A DNA stretch of 64,000 nt from Acanthochromis polyacanthus (taxonomy: Eukaryota > Chordata > Actinopteri > Pomacentridae), in assembly GCF_021347895.1 (NCBI RefSeq), contig NC_067120.1, positions 20,321,361 through 20,385,360 on the forward strand, read 5' to 3'. Every line of letters starts with the position of its first letter. Position 1 is the first letter of the stretch. This document shows positions 37,302-47,743 of the stretch, one piece after another. A model generated the notes under the pieces. That model worked only from the letters and a program-made list of their open reading frames with translations. It was not told the origin of the DNA and ran no database searches. A program made the translations under genes and the position numbers.

Positions 37302-38585
37302 GCTTTAGCTGCTGGAGTGATAGATGGAGGAGATTTATTTGAAACGTATACTGGTGAAAACAGGCCAGTAATCACAGACACACAGTGATGCAGTCACTGA
37401 AAAATAGAGATCCTTTGTAACAATGTGCTGATGATAGGCAAACATTTGTTAGATAATAGCTAATACACAACTTACTTTCAAGACAAGTTAACTTACAAAG
37501 GGAACTGACAGTGGGGGGGAAAGGCTGCTAGTCCTTTTTTTTTTTTTACCCCTGCTTATCAATAATATAAACCATTCTTTTCAATGGAGGAATACACTCA
37601 GTAGATGAAGCCAATAAAGTAGCAGCTGAGTGTAAATGAGCACGGGTATGATGCATCATAACTAATTAAACATGAAAGACATTATTGTGTCATACACAGG
37701 GACAAAAAGATACAACAAAGCTCTTACATCTATTGCAGATTCATCTACAACTGACATGTTTACCTTCTCATTTTAAGCATGCAAGTTAGCATTAGCTCAT
37801 TTTATTATCGGCAGTAATTGATTTTGAGTTACATAAGAGTTACTCAAAACAGTCGCAAGCTAGCATTTACTTCAGAGTTGAATGAGTGCCCACTACCTGA
37901 ATGGGCTCTAGCATCAGTCTGTCACTGCTCATCTGTTTTTGGCGCTAGTTGGTTTGAATGTAGCATGTTGGGCTAGCTAGCTAAGATGTAGCACAACTAT
38001 GACTTGCCACATTTGTCACGCCGTTATAAACATGACCAAACAGCTGTATTGAAGCGGTGGCAGTGTGACACTAACGTTGTTCTGTTAGCACACTAACAGC
38101 ATGTCTAAATGGTCAAACACTTACAACTACAGCCGCCGAAACGATATGTCATAACGGAGTTTGCTAACTAGCCATTATGCTAACCGCAGTGCTAACTACG
38201 CCAACCAGTGCTGTCACGACTTTTTCAGCGGTTCTTAGCGAACTGTCTCTAAAATATTATAATTAACGAGGGTACAGTTGTCATAAACGGGTATGTGGAG
38301 CCCGAGCTGGCTCTGTATGACAGCTGGTTGGCTAGCTAGCTCTCTCCGCAAAGCTTCAAGCCGAGTTCGACTAACAAGCGACGCAGTTAGGTAACAAGAA
38401 CGAGCAATCCCAGAGCTAATTAATGATAACATAAGCATTTTGGCTCGGTGAATGTCAGTTTTATTGTTTAATACAAGAGCATTTTCCATTCTCCGACTGA
38501 ATCCCTGCAGCAGCTTGTCACTCCCATTCACAGAGATGGCTGTGGGAATAATGCACACTGGGTAAAAACCAATTTATATACTAAC

Positions 38586-38765
38586 CTCCGAAAAATTTCC
38601 AACAATTCCTCCTGTTCGACCACCATGCAACAGTTCAGGAAACGATCGGCGATGTCCACACACCGGGAACATGTATGACAAACACAGTCATTCGGGTACT
38701 GTCCCGCCTATTCACTATAAAGGGAATATGATTGGTTAGAAGGTCCCAAATACCGCTCCTATTGG
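38586..38765 (-). promoter_or_regulatory. znf143 5' noncoding exon and promoter with two CCAAT boxes
   Basis: A donor-like GTTAGT borders the sequence at 38585. An acceptor (CAGCAG) just upstream of the coding start at 37301-37308 would pair with it, so a 5' UTR exon probably starts near 38650 and ends at 38586. Upstream on the minus strand are two CCAAT boxes (ATTGG on plus at 38731-38735 and 38761-38765) spaced 30 bp apart, and a CCGCC motif near 38704. No TATA box is evident in the expected position. Confidence 0.5.
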
Positions 38766-39605
38766 TCAACGTATGTGTCCATCATGTCCTTTCAAGCCTG
38801 TGTTGTTGTTATTCAGCCTCCTGGGCCCCGGGCAGACGCCATTCCGCGTCGGTTTTCGTATTGTCTCGGGCTTTTGACTGTAAATGTGCTTCGTCGTCGC
38901 ATAAAATAAATATTTAAGCTTCAAAGTAAGACGGCAGCCAGCCCACTCTGTAGATTCCGAGCCGCTGTACACCACAGAATGTGGTTGCAGCGGTTCTTCA
39001 GCAACATAAACAGCGATGTGTGGGCAGGTTTTTCGGCATCCATGTTGAAAACAAGGTCGTGTGGGAAAAAAAGGGGGAATGTGGGCAATGCAGTGAAAAG
39101 AGGCTCTGTGGGATGAAATGTCCAATTGACAGCTGACAGTACAAACTACACACAGCACAACTGAAATACTAACTCACAAGCATCTTAAGAGACGTTCAAA
39201 ACAGGAAATTTACTTCCTGATTATCAGATAGATAGATAGATAGATAGATAGATCTCCAAATGGGAAATCACAAAAGCTAAATGAAATAAATAATGACATA
39301 ACATTAGGACACTCCAATACATAAGAAATATTTAGTTAAATAATGAATTAATAATTTCTTAGCTCAAATCTTTATTAAGACACTGAGGAAGACTGATGAT
39401 ATATTGGAAAAATTCATAGGTTTGGTGTATTGGCATTTCATTAGCATTGCTCAAATGAGGCTTGACTATAAATGTATTACAGCAGGACACGGTATTTGTA
39501 TATTATTGCATGTTACAATGTAGAAATATGAGGTATACTTACAATATTGCAAGGATAAATACTCTGACATTGAATATTAATACTAATATTACTAATAGGA
39601 TTCAT

Positions 39606-39978
39606 TCTTGGGCTGCACAGTGAGGTAGTGGTTAGCACTTTTGCCTTGCAGCAAGATGATCCCTGGTTCAAATCCCAGGGTGGGCCTGGGATCTTTCTGC
39701 ATGGAGTTTGCGTGTTCTCCCTGTGTATGCGTGGGTTTTGTCCGGGCACTCTGGCTTCCTCCCACAGTCCAAAAATATGCTGAGGTTTTTTGATAACTCT
39801 AAATTGCCCGTAGGTATGAATGTGTGTGTGATTGTTTGTCTGTATATGTAGCCCTGTGACAGACTGGCGACCTGTCCAGGGTGTCCCCTGCCTTCGCCTG
39901 AGTAAGCTGGGATAGGCTCCAGCACCCTCTGTGACCCTAGTGAGGATACAGCGGTGTATAGAGAATGGATGGATGGAT
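39606..39978 (+). repeat. Dispersed retroposon family B, copy 1, ending in (GGAT)n
   Basis: Begins GGGCTGCACAGTGAGGTAGTGG, with B-box-like GGTTCAAATCCCAGG. The body contains GCATGGAGTTTGCGTGTTCTC and GACTGGCGACCTGTCCAGGG, and it ends in GATGGATGGATGG. This is a very common fish repeat of the tRNA-headed SINE type. Two antisense copies occur at 44462-44810 and 51730-52050. Confidence 0.75.
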
Positions 39979-40440
39979 GGATTCATTCTTGAATTGAAAA
40001 GAGGCTCTAAGACATGTCATCTCACCTAATGACAAATGGCATTAGTTCTTTAATGGTGGTGGAATTACATTTTATCCAGTACTGCCTAAAGGCTAAACAC
40101 AAATATGTGGTACGTGCATTTTGAGTATTTTTCTTTAAATGTTGCTTCAACTCAGCAGCCCATCATTAGGGAATATTATACTTTATTCTTATTATGTACA
40201 TAATTCATTGGACAACTTCAGTGACTCTACAGATGAAGAGTGTTGCAAGCAAATTTATGAGCAGCTCATTGAATATGACGCTGTGTTATGGATTACCCTG
40301 CCTGGAATAAAATACATGTAGACCTGAAATGATTAGTCCAGTTATCTACTGGTTCATTAATAGAAAATTATTTGGTAATTATATGAAACATTTTGAGCAA
40401 ATGAAGACATCAGAAATGGTTATATAATGTTAAACAATTA

Positions 40441-40665
40441 AACGATAGCTCAGTGGGTAGAGTGGCCGTCTCGCAACCGGAGGGCTGCGGTTCAATCCCC
40501 CGGCTGTTGTGCTCATGTCAAGGTGTCCCTGAACAAGACACCTAATCCATAATTGCTCCAGGGGCGCTGTACCGCAGCTGACCCTGTGCTCTGACCCCCT
40601 CAGATGGGGGGATATGCGAAAATCAGAATTTCCCCTCGTGGGATTAATAAGGGGTATAAAATTTT
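40441..40665 (+). mobile_element. tRNA-derived SINE
   Basis: A tRNA-like head GATAGCTCAGTGGGTAGAG and B-box-like GGTTCAATCCC are followed by the same body word as the SINE at 18108 (AGGTGTCCCTGAACAAGACAC), then a tail GAATTTCCCCTCGTGGGATT and an A/T-rich end. Intergenic, upstream of znf143. Confidence 0.78.
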
Positions 40666-40689
40666 TTAAAAAATGAATACATAAAATAG

Positions 40690-41415
40690 ATTCATGATGA
40701 GGACTCACATTGTGACTTTTGTCCATCATGGAGGGAAATACTGTTACTTCTTGTCCCAGAAGTGTGGTCCTATCGGCGTGGTCCTGTGAGAGCAGCCTTT
40801 GGCTCTGCAGACATATCCTACTTCATATGGATGTAGACATATAAAGTTTGAGGTAGACTGGAGCATGTACACGGAAGTTAGACAGCACTTCCTCTTTCAT
40901 GGCAAAGCATCAAACTTCAGGAGGTCACCATGGCAATGCCCTTTGATTTTTGCGGAAGATTTTGATAACTTTTCATCACTAAAGCCTGTTACATATACTG
41001 GTCAAATTTGAGGTCTCCTAGAGTTACCCCTTATGAGGATGTAACACCTGAAAATTAGCAAAAATAATAAAAAATCTCACAGTTAAAGCAAAATGGTGGA
41101 TTTCCTGTTTAGGGCATGGGTGGTACTGGAGTTTTTGTGCACTGTGACGTGCTACATATGCCTACCAAATTTAGTAGATGTATTTGAAACATCCAGCCCA
41201 CAGTAGATGGTACATACTTTGCAGGGAGCTCTGTGAAGTCATTTTGCCACACACATGTGCAAGTCCCATAAATTCTACATTTTTTTTTGCCAGTTCTGCT
41301 GTGTGTGCAAATTGTCATGAGTTTATCAACATGTTTAGGCCCTCAAAAATGCACTACTTTTTGGTGAAAGCATTCCATTAGGTCCCTATGCACTGTTAGT
41401 GCTGGGGCCCTAATA
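40690..41415. repeat. Dispersed teleost repeat ending 'gtgctggggccctaataat'
   Basis: TTTAGGCCCTCAAAAATGCA and CATTCCATTAGGTCCCTATG, ending GCTGGGGCCCTAATAAT, are words of a high-copy fish repeat recognised from memory. The left boundary is not clear, and no coding frame with known domains is present. Confidence 0.45.
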
Positions 41416-43047
41416 ATTACCATGACTGGTTCATAATGATCATCATTAACTGTCGTCCAAAACAAAACTGTTGAAAATGGAAATGTTTTTTGTTTTTTTT
41501 ACAGATAAATGAATCGGTAATAATATATTTTTCCATTTTCTTTATTTTAATACTGTAATAATGGAAATATATTTTCAGGATTTTAATGCAGAAGTTTTGC
41601 TTGTAATGGATTTTTATGTTTGCTATTTTTCTGTGTAGTACTTTTACTCAGGTAAAAGCTTCCTTCACATCTGCTTCCTAAGAACACGTGGAGATGTGTA
41701 ACAAGTACTATATATCAACTATGAAAACAGAAGAATACTCAGGTCACTTAGAATAAATGCAGCAATGTTCATACAGGATGACTTTTTGAGTTTTTGGTGG
41801 AGGCCTGTATTCCTTTTGAAATTCTGCTTCAGCAATATGGTGTGCTTTCTGTATTGATAGAAAATTATCATACTATTCTTAATTAGAAGAAAAAACTTAT
41901 AGCAAAATTAATACTTTGTAGTCACGATTCAGTAAAGTGACGCATGTTTCATTATTTTCAGGCAGGCAAAAGGTACGTCAAGTCAAACCAAAGACATCAA
42001 AACGCAAACGGCACGATACAGAGAGCTTGTGTCAAAGTAAAAGCATATTCACCAAATATGTGTGTCCACATACAAGGAGCTTGACAGTAGTTTTATCATT
42101 GCTTCTGATGTCTTAGACAGGCGTCTATGTAACAGCTTAAAAGGAGCACAATGATATTAACAGCATTGCAGCAAAATGCAAAACACTTGCAAACCCACAT
42201 CTAGTAAGTCATTATTTTTGGACCGTTATAAATAGTCTACTTTACTGCAGCATATGAACAGCATATGAACCTAATACATTTATGAGCTGTTTCCCTTTCT
42301 TTGTAGACCTTTCTTTAAATAACAGATTTATTTAATGGATTAAACTTTTAAATTAGCAACAATACTGAAGACACATTTCTAGAATTCGATCAAATTTGTG
42401 TCATTTAAAAGAAAATGAAATATTGAGTCTCTACAGAGATTTTGTTTGTTTGTTTGTTTTTGCAGGTAAATACCCTTCACTGAAGTACACATGATTAAAT
42501 GTAAAATGAAGATTGCAATCATGGAATATTGCAGTATTAGGAGATGAATATTACTGGTACTGTGTATTTGTTTTACAGTGTAGACAGGCTAGCTTACTGA
42601 ATGTCCAATATAGACCATAGGGGAAATTAAGACAAAAACATCGAGAAGTGATTCCCACTCTGATCATGCAGCATTTGGTTCTTTGTTGGCAGAAAAATGA
42701 GCCGTACAGAAAAATTATTATTATAATTCTAAAGAGTATTTACATTTTCTTTGTGTCTCATAAACAACTCGTAAAATATCTCATTTTTACGATTTTACTG
42801 CTTGAAAGAGAATGAAAATGGCCCAACAACTACATGTGGCAAGTTTTATTTAGAAGGTTCAATCCGGAAGTAGTACTCTAACATGTCTGCCTTGACCACG
42901 TCCTCTGCGCTGTCAGGATGGGGGAGTCTCCTCTCTAGTGGGCTTCACGCACTGGGGATTCCTCCTTAGATCAGTTGCGTGCACGCAGGTGGAGAACCGA
43001 GGAACATACAGACACACCGCCCGGTTCTGACTCTCACAGCCGCCGAC

Positions 43048-45941
43048 ATGTTCCCGGGGATGCGGGCTGAGGATCGGAGGGACTCGGGGGTCCTGGATGC
43101 TGCGGCTCTGAGGCAGCAGAGGAGGATCAAACAAGCCATCCAGTTCCTCCACAAGGACTCGGCTGATCTGCTGCCTCTGGATGGACTGAAGAAACTCGGC
43201 ACGTCTAAACAAGGGGTGAGCTTCTATCAAAGGCCTCACATCACACAGACACACTTTTAGATAATTTATTCATCAACTTGAAGCGTGAACTAATGCAAAT
43301 AAAGATGATGGGACAGTCACTGCGTCTTATTTTATTTACCACAATTTCACAATCCTTCATTTATCATTATATATTTTTTAAAAATGTGTAGCTTGTAAAG
43401 TAATGCAGTGAAATAGCATATATGTTATTAGGGGAATCATAAATGGTCTCAAATTGATGTATACATGTAAAGTAGCTCAATGTTTCACACCTTTTCACAG
43501 AATTTGCTAGAAGGTTCTTTTACCATATGCATACTGTAATTGCAGTGTTATCTTACATCAAGCTCCAACTCAACATTGATTAGTTTTTTAAAATTGACTC
43601 ATGCTCATATTGTTGTTATCTCCACTGCAGCAGCCACACAATATCCTCCAGAAGCGCCTGCTAGAGGCGAAGCTGAGCCGAGGCAGGATGAACATGTGTG
43701 GGGTCACACCAAACAGTGGAGGAATCCTTCTGAGCTGCAAGAATTTAAATTCACATGAGGATGAGAAGGAAGAGGAGGAAGACTTCATCCATGTACCCTG
43801 CAAGGTGGGTGGGGGTTAATCTACTGAGAGATGTTACTTTGGATGTTATTGTGTGACAGTTGTAGTCAGTAACATTGGCTATACGTCTTTATTTGCATAA
43901 GACCCAAATAATAGCTTTGTACAAGTGAAGTTTTTTTTCTTTCTGTCTCCATCTTTACAGCCACCTTCTCTGTGTGTTTACAGTGTTTAGGACAGGAGCT
44001 GAATGTGCTGATTGATACAGGCTGCAGGCTGAACCTGATGTCCTCACTGACTGTGGGGAGATTAGGGTGAGATCACTGCACATTCTCATCATTTGCCTAC
44101 TTGATTTTAAGCACCTAAAGGGTAATTAAAGAGCCCTGATTGTGCAAATTTTCAGACGTATGATTTTATGATGGTATATGGTATATGTTGATGATCTTTT
44201 GTCATGTATACATCGCTGCACTGCCTTCTTTCACTATCTGTGAAATGCCCCCATTTTAGCTCCAGTTTCTTTATACTCCAGGAAGTATCGTCTGCTCTGA
44301 TTGGTCAGCTGTGCAAATTATAATGAGCCAATACTTGTTACGTACTATAACCCCAGATCTCTGAGTACATCAGTGTAGGCCTCCCCACATATAGTTGCAA
44401 AGCGTAACCAGTGAAAGGCAAAAACATCAGGAAGAGTTATGTAATAATGTACTGTATGATGGAACATCCATTTATCCATCTATTATCTATAGACCGCTCA
44501 ATCCTCATTAGGGTGGGAGAGCTGGAGTCCATCCCAGCTGACTTAGGGTGAAGGCAGGGGAGGCTCTGGACAGGTCACCAGTCTATCTCAGAGCGACACA
44601 TCGATCATACACAATTTAGAGTTATCAGTTAACCTCAGCATGTTTTCGGACTGTGGGAGCAAGCCAGAGTACCCTGACAAAACACATGCATGCACAGAGA
44701 GAAGATGCAAACTCCATGCAGAAAGATCCCGGGAAGGCGGGGACGCAAACCGTGGATCTCGTAGCTGCACGGCGAAAGTTCTTCCACCAATCCACTGTGC
44801 AGCCCTGTGATGGAACATGAAATTAATAATTTGCGTTTCATTTATTTATTAAAAAAACTGAAGTATTTTGACAGTGTCAATGCAAAGCAGTGTGGGATGT
44901 CACAAGAAGCCATAGAACAACAGGACGGGATTATTGCACCACAGAACTGAAGAAACTCTGCATTAAGATCAGCTCCTTACACATTCTGTGCAGATCCCAG
45001 TGAAGCATTACTTCACATTCCACTTTCACTTTATCTGCTGGAAGTTAGCTGATCGTTTGTTAATCTGCATATTTTTAGAACCTTGCAGGCATTTGTAAAG
45101 TTAAAGTTATCGGTGTGAAGAATTCATTTGCATATAGAGATATTTTTCAAAATAGTAAGTTAGATAAGTAACAGAAGAAAAGCCTAAACTTCAAATGAAT
45201 CCTTTCAGAGCGATAAGGAGCTGTGTTCCATCTTTGCTGTGGGCTTTGGGAGTTTGCAGCCCTTTTACATGGACAACAAAGCAGCTGTGAAGGAAAAGCA
45301 AAATCCCAAAACACATAATTAAGGCTCTTATATGCAAACACTTTGACGGCCAGAGGAAAGATAACGGTAAATTAATTTTGTTTCCCTCCAAGTTTAAAAG
45401 AATACGTCGAAGAGAACAAAATGGAGACAGATGGATTTCCGTTTCAGCGTAAGCTCTGCATCGATGGTCACATCAAGGAGCTCAGCTTGACCATCGGGCA
45501 ACTCCGGATAATGTGCTCGTTTGCCATCGTGGGTAAGGAGGAAAATAATCTATATATGAGTAAAAATGACAGGGAAGATTTTAAGTTCTATTATCATAGC
45601 ATTAATACCCACCAATTACAATTATTTTCAGAGAGTAACAAGCCGTTCCTGTCCCTGGGCTGCAAGACTCTAAAGGCACTCAAGGTAAGTCATTTCATTT
45701 CCACCACAACCTTTGACTTGCACTCAGTCATCCAAACCAAAGGGTGCATTTAAGTTGTATTTGCAATGTAGCGATGTAAAAGATAGAAGATATCTGCAGA
45801 ATATCAAGTGTAAGTGTGTAACATTTTGGCATGCTGTCTGTGTTGAAGTGTGTAATCGACACCGACAAGCAAATGCTGGTGTTTGGGACAACCATGAGAG
45901 AGCAGGTTCAGTTTGCCATAAAGCCACTCAATGAAAGGTAG
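43048..45941 (+). CDS. nrip3: Nuclear receptor-interacting protein 3 (retropepsin-like fold)
   Basis: Six exons: 43048-43215, 43631-43804, 43984-44066, 45393-45532, 45632-45684, 45849-45941. They sum to 711 nt, 236 aa (human about 241). Conserved blocks are RIKQAIQFLHKDSADLLPLD and GLKKLGTSK in exon 1, QPHNILQKRLLEAKLS in exon 2, and LNVLIDTGCRLNLMS in exon 3. The last holds an aspartic-protease-type DTG triad at residues 125-127, part of a retroviral-protease-like domain that continues through LSLGCKTLKALKCVID. Cellular function is poorly defined; the name comes from nuclear-receptor interaction. The start was chosen to match the short mammalian N-terminus (MFPGM vs MFYSG); an in-frame ATG at 42979 would add 23 residues. 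The stop TAG overlaps a GTAGGA sequence, so an additional downstream exon cannot be excluded. Confidence 0.94.
44462..44810 (-). repeat. Dispersed retroposon family B, copy 2, in nrip3 intron 3
   Basis: Antisense copy of the repeat at 39606. It shows CCATCCCAGCTGACTTAGGG, GGACAGGTCACCAGTCTATC, CAAACTCCATGCAGAAAGAT and a TGCAGCCC end. The frames at 44588-44841 are by-products. Confidence 0.72.
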
Positions 45942-46026
45942 GAAGATCACTGTGTCGTTTTATCTGTGAGAGAATGCATGTCCTCTTTTAGGTTCACCCT
46001 GAATTATACTTCATTCAGTTCATTTA

Positions 46027-46384
46027 CACTTCTGTTCAAAGGTTTGGGGTCACTTAGAAATGTCCTTATTTTTGAAAGAAACATTGTTTTTCAATGAAGA
46101 TGACATTAAATTAATCAAAAATGCAGTCTAGACATTGTTAATGTGGTAAATGACTATTCTAGCTGATTTTTAATGGAATATCTACATAGGGGTACAGAGG
46201 AACATTTCCAGCAGCCATCACTCCTGTGTTCTAATGCTACATTGTGTTAGCTAATGGTGTTGAAAGGCTAATTGATGATTAGGAAACCCTTGTGCATTTA
46301 TGTTAACACATGAATAAAAGTGTGAGTTTTCATGGAAAACAGGAAATTGCCTGAGCGACCCCAAACTTTTGAAGGGTAATGTTT
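46027..46384. mobile_element. Tc1-related MITE in the nrip3 3' region
   Basis: Inverted ends contain TTCAAAGGTTTGGGGTCACT at the left and AGCGACCCCAAACTTTTGAA at the right, around 300 bp of noncoding sequence. A TA dinucleotide lies at 46025-46026 on the left. The right boundary is slightly diverged, so the limits are within a few bases. This is a widespread fish MITE, here probably inside the nrip3 3' UTR. Confidence 0.75.
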
Positions 46385-47743
46385 ATGTAGGTGTAAAATG
46401 AATGTCAGTAATTATCAACAAGTGAAACAAACACACTGTATTTAGAGCACAAAAGGTTGTTTTGTTGCATCTTTCAAGCTTTTGGAGATAGAGTTGTGCA
46501 TCGCTTGGGATGAAGAATTAGTTCAGCCCAGCAGATGTTGGAAATCAGTGCAAAATATCTACACTCTTACAAGAACAAGAGTGTTCTATTACCGTATTAC
46601 AGTATTCTATTACAAAAATACTACTTAGATTTGAGAACTTTGATAACACAGAACCAACACAAATTAAATTAGGGAAAGCAGATGCTCTACAAATTAGTCT
46701 AACCAATCTTTTATTTGCTCCCTCTCTCCTTTTGACACGGCAGCTCCTCTGACTTCAGAAACCTGGATTACTAATCTTTTTATCACACACACTGACTAGA
46801 AGCAATAGAAATATTTACTCACACAAATAGATGCCTCTTTGGGGAACTTCGGATTTCTCACTTCACATAGGCTTACTTTCTCTCTGCCATGTTGTTTGGT
46901 GCATTTTGGAGTCAGATGTTCCTCAATAACTTCACAGATTTTTACATAAATGCAGCTCGCACTTCCTCATGTAGCATCGGCGTCCTTGTAGCCCGGAGTA
47001 TCTTGTATTAGCTGTCACTACAGTAGTACGTGCTGTGCAGGTAGTTAACAAAAGCTCTAGTGCTGTAGCCTTTAAGATTCTGATAGAATTGTGATTTCCC
47101 ATATTGTTCTGCCAGACGTAGTATCCTACATTTATAGCTGGAAATCAGCCATGGAGAACACATTTGGAAGTTGTGTAGTTAAGTTTAGCACAATCTGCAG
47201 GTTACCTGTTTATCTACTGTATTTTATAACGTTGTAAATGTATTTTCTAGTCTGAAACATGTATTTGCATTGAGGTCACTGCCTTTTAATGTTTACAGAA
47301 TGTTAGTGACACTTGTGATATGTCTATCACATGACGGCAGCAAACGTGTAGCACTGAATATCAAATAAATTGCCAAATTATGTGACAACTCTTTCTGTCT
47401 TTGTTCAATTCTTCATGTAGCGCCTTAGAAAATCTTACATAACATGTCCCTGCGCTGTTCAATCTGAGAGCCATTTCTGAAACTGGGTGCAGCTAAAGGC
47501 AGTCTGACATAATTAAAGCTGTTAATTAGAGGTAAAACAGAAGAGGGTTAGCGGGAGAAAAGTCGTGACACACCAGCAGGGACCAGTGTCATTTCTCACA
47601 GACGCTTTTTCAGCACGGCCGAACCGCAGCAGCTTCAACGTGTGACAGTGCTGTTTGGTAACGGACTCTGAGCGGCTGACTGGCAGGTGAACAGCCCCTC
47701 CAGTGGCCACGAAGAAGACTGACTCAGTCCTGAGCATTTCTCC
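46385..47743. other. nrip3 3' UTR/downstream and 5' flank of the C11orf16-like gene
   Basis: No coding signal was recognised. A polyadenylation signal near 47364 probably closes the nrip3 transcript. GC-richer sequence at 47530-47743 precedes the next start codon and is its likely 5' UTR and promoter. Confidence 0.55.
47364..47369 (+). terminator. Candidate nrip3 polyadenylation signal (AATAAA)
   Basis: AATAAA is followed about 25-40 bp later by a T/GT-rich stretch (CTCTTTCTGTCTTTGTTC), the usual layout of a cleavage site. It would give nrip3 a 1.4-kb 3' UTR that contains the MITE at 46027. Confidence 0.5.

Larger units (their letters stand above)
38770..42840. other. Intergenic region between znf143 and nrip3 (head to head)
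   Basis: A GC-richer part at 38810-39080 adjoins the znf143 promoter. A (GATA)n run lies at 39226-39252. SINE-type repeats at 39606-39978 and 40441-40665 and a dispersed repeat at about 40690-41415 fill the middle. From 41420 to 42840 the sequence is AT-rich and I see no gene. Confidence 0.6.

Noticed and set aside
38560..38590. Possible ZNF143/STAF self-binding site near its own first exon (CCCAGTGTGC on minus)
   Set aside because: Only the core partly matches; the flanking ACTACAATT-type sequence is absent, so an autoregulatory claim is not supported.
38766..39158. 130-codon minus-strand open frame in a GC-richer block next to the znf143 promoter
   Set aside because: No recognisable domain and no splice-consistent partner exon; more likely promoter-proximal sequence open by chance. 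I also tested whether it could start ipo7 or tmem41b, but the residues do not fit.
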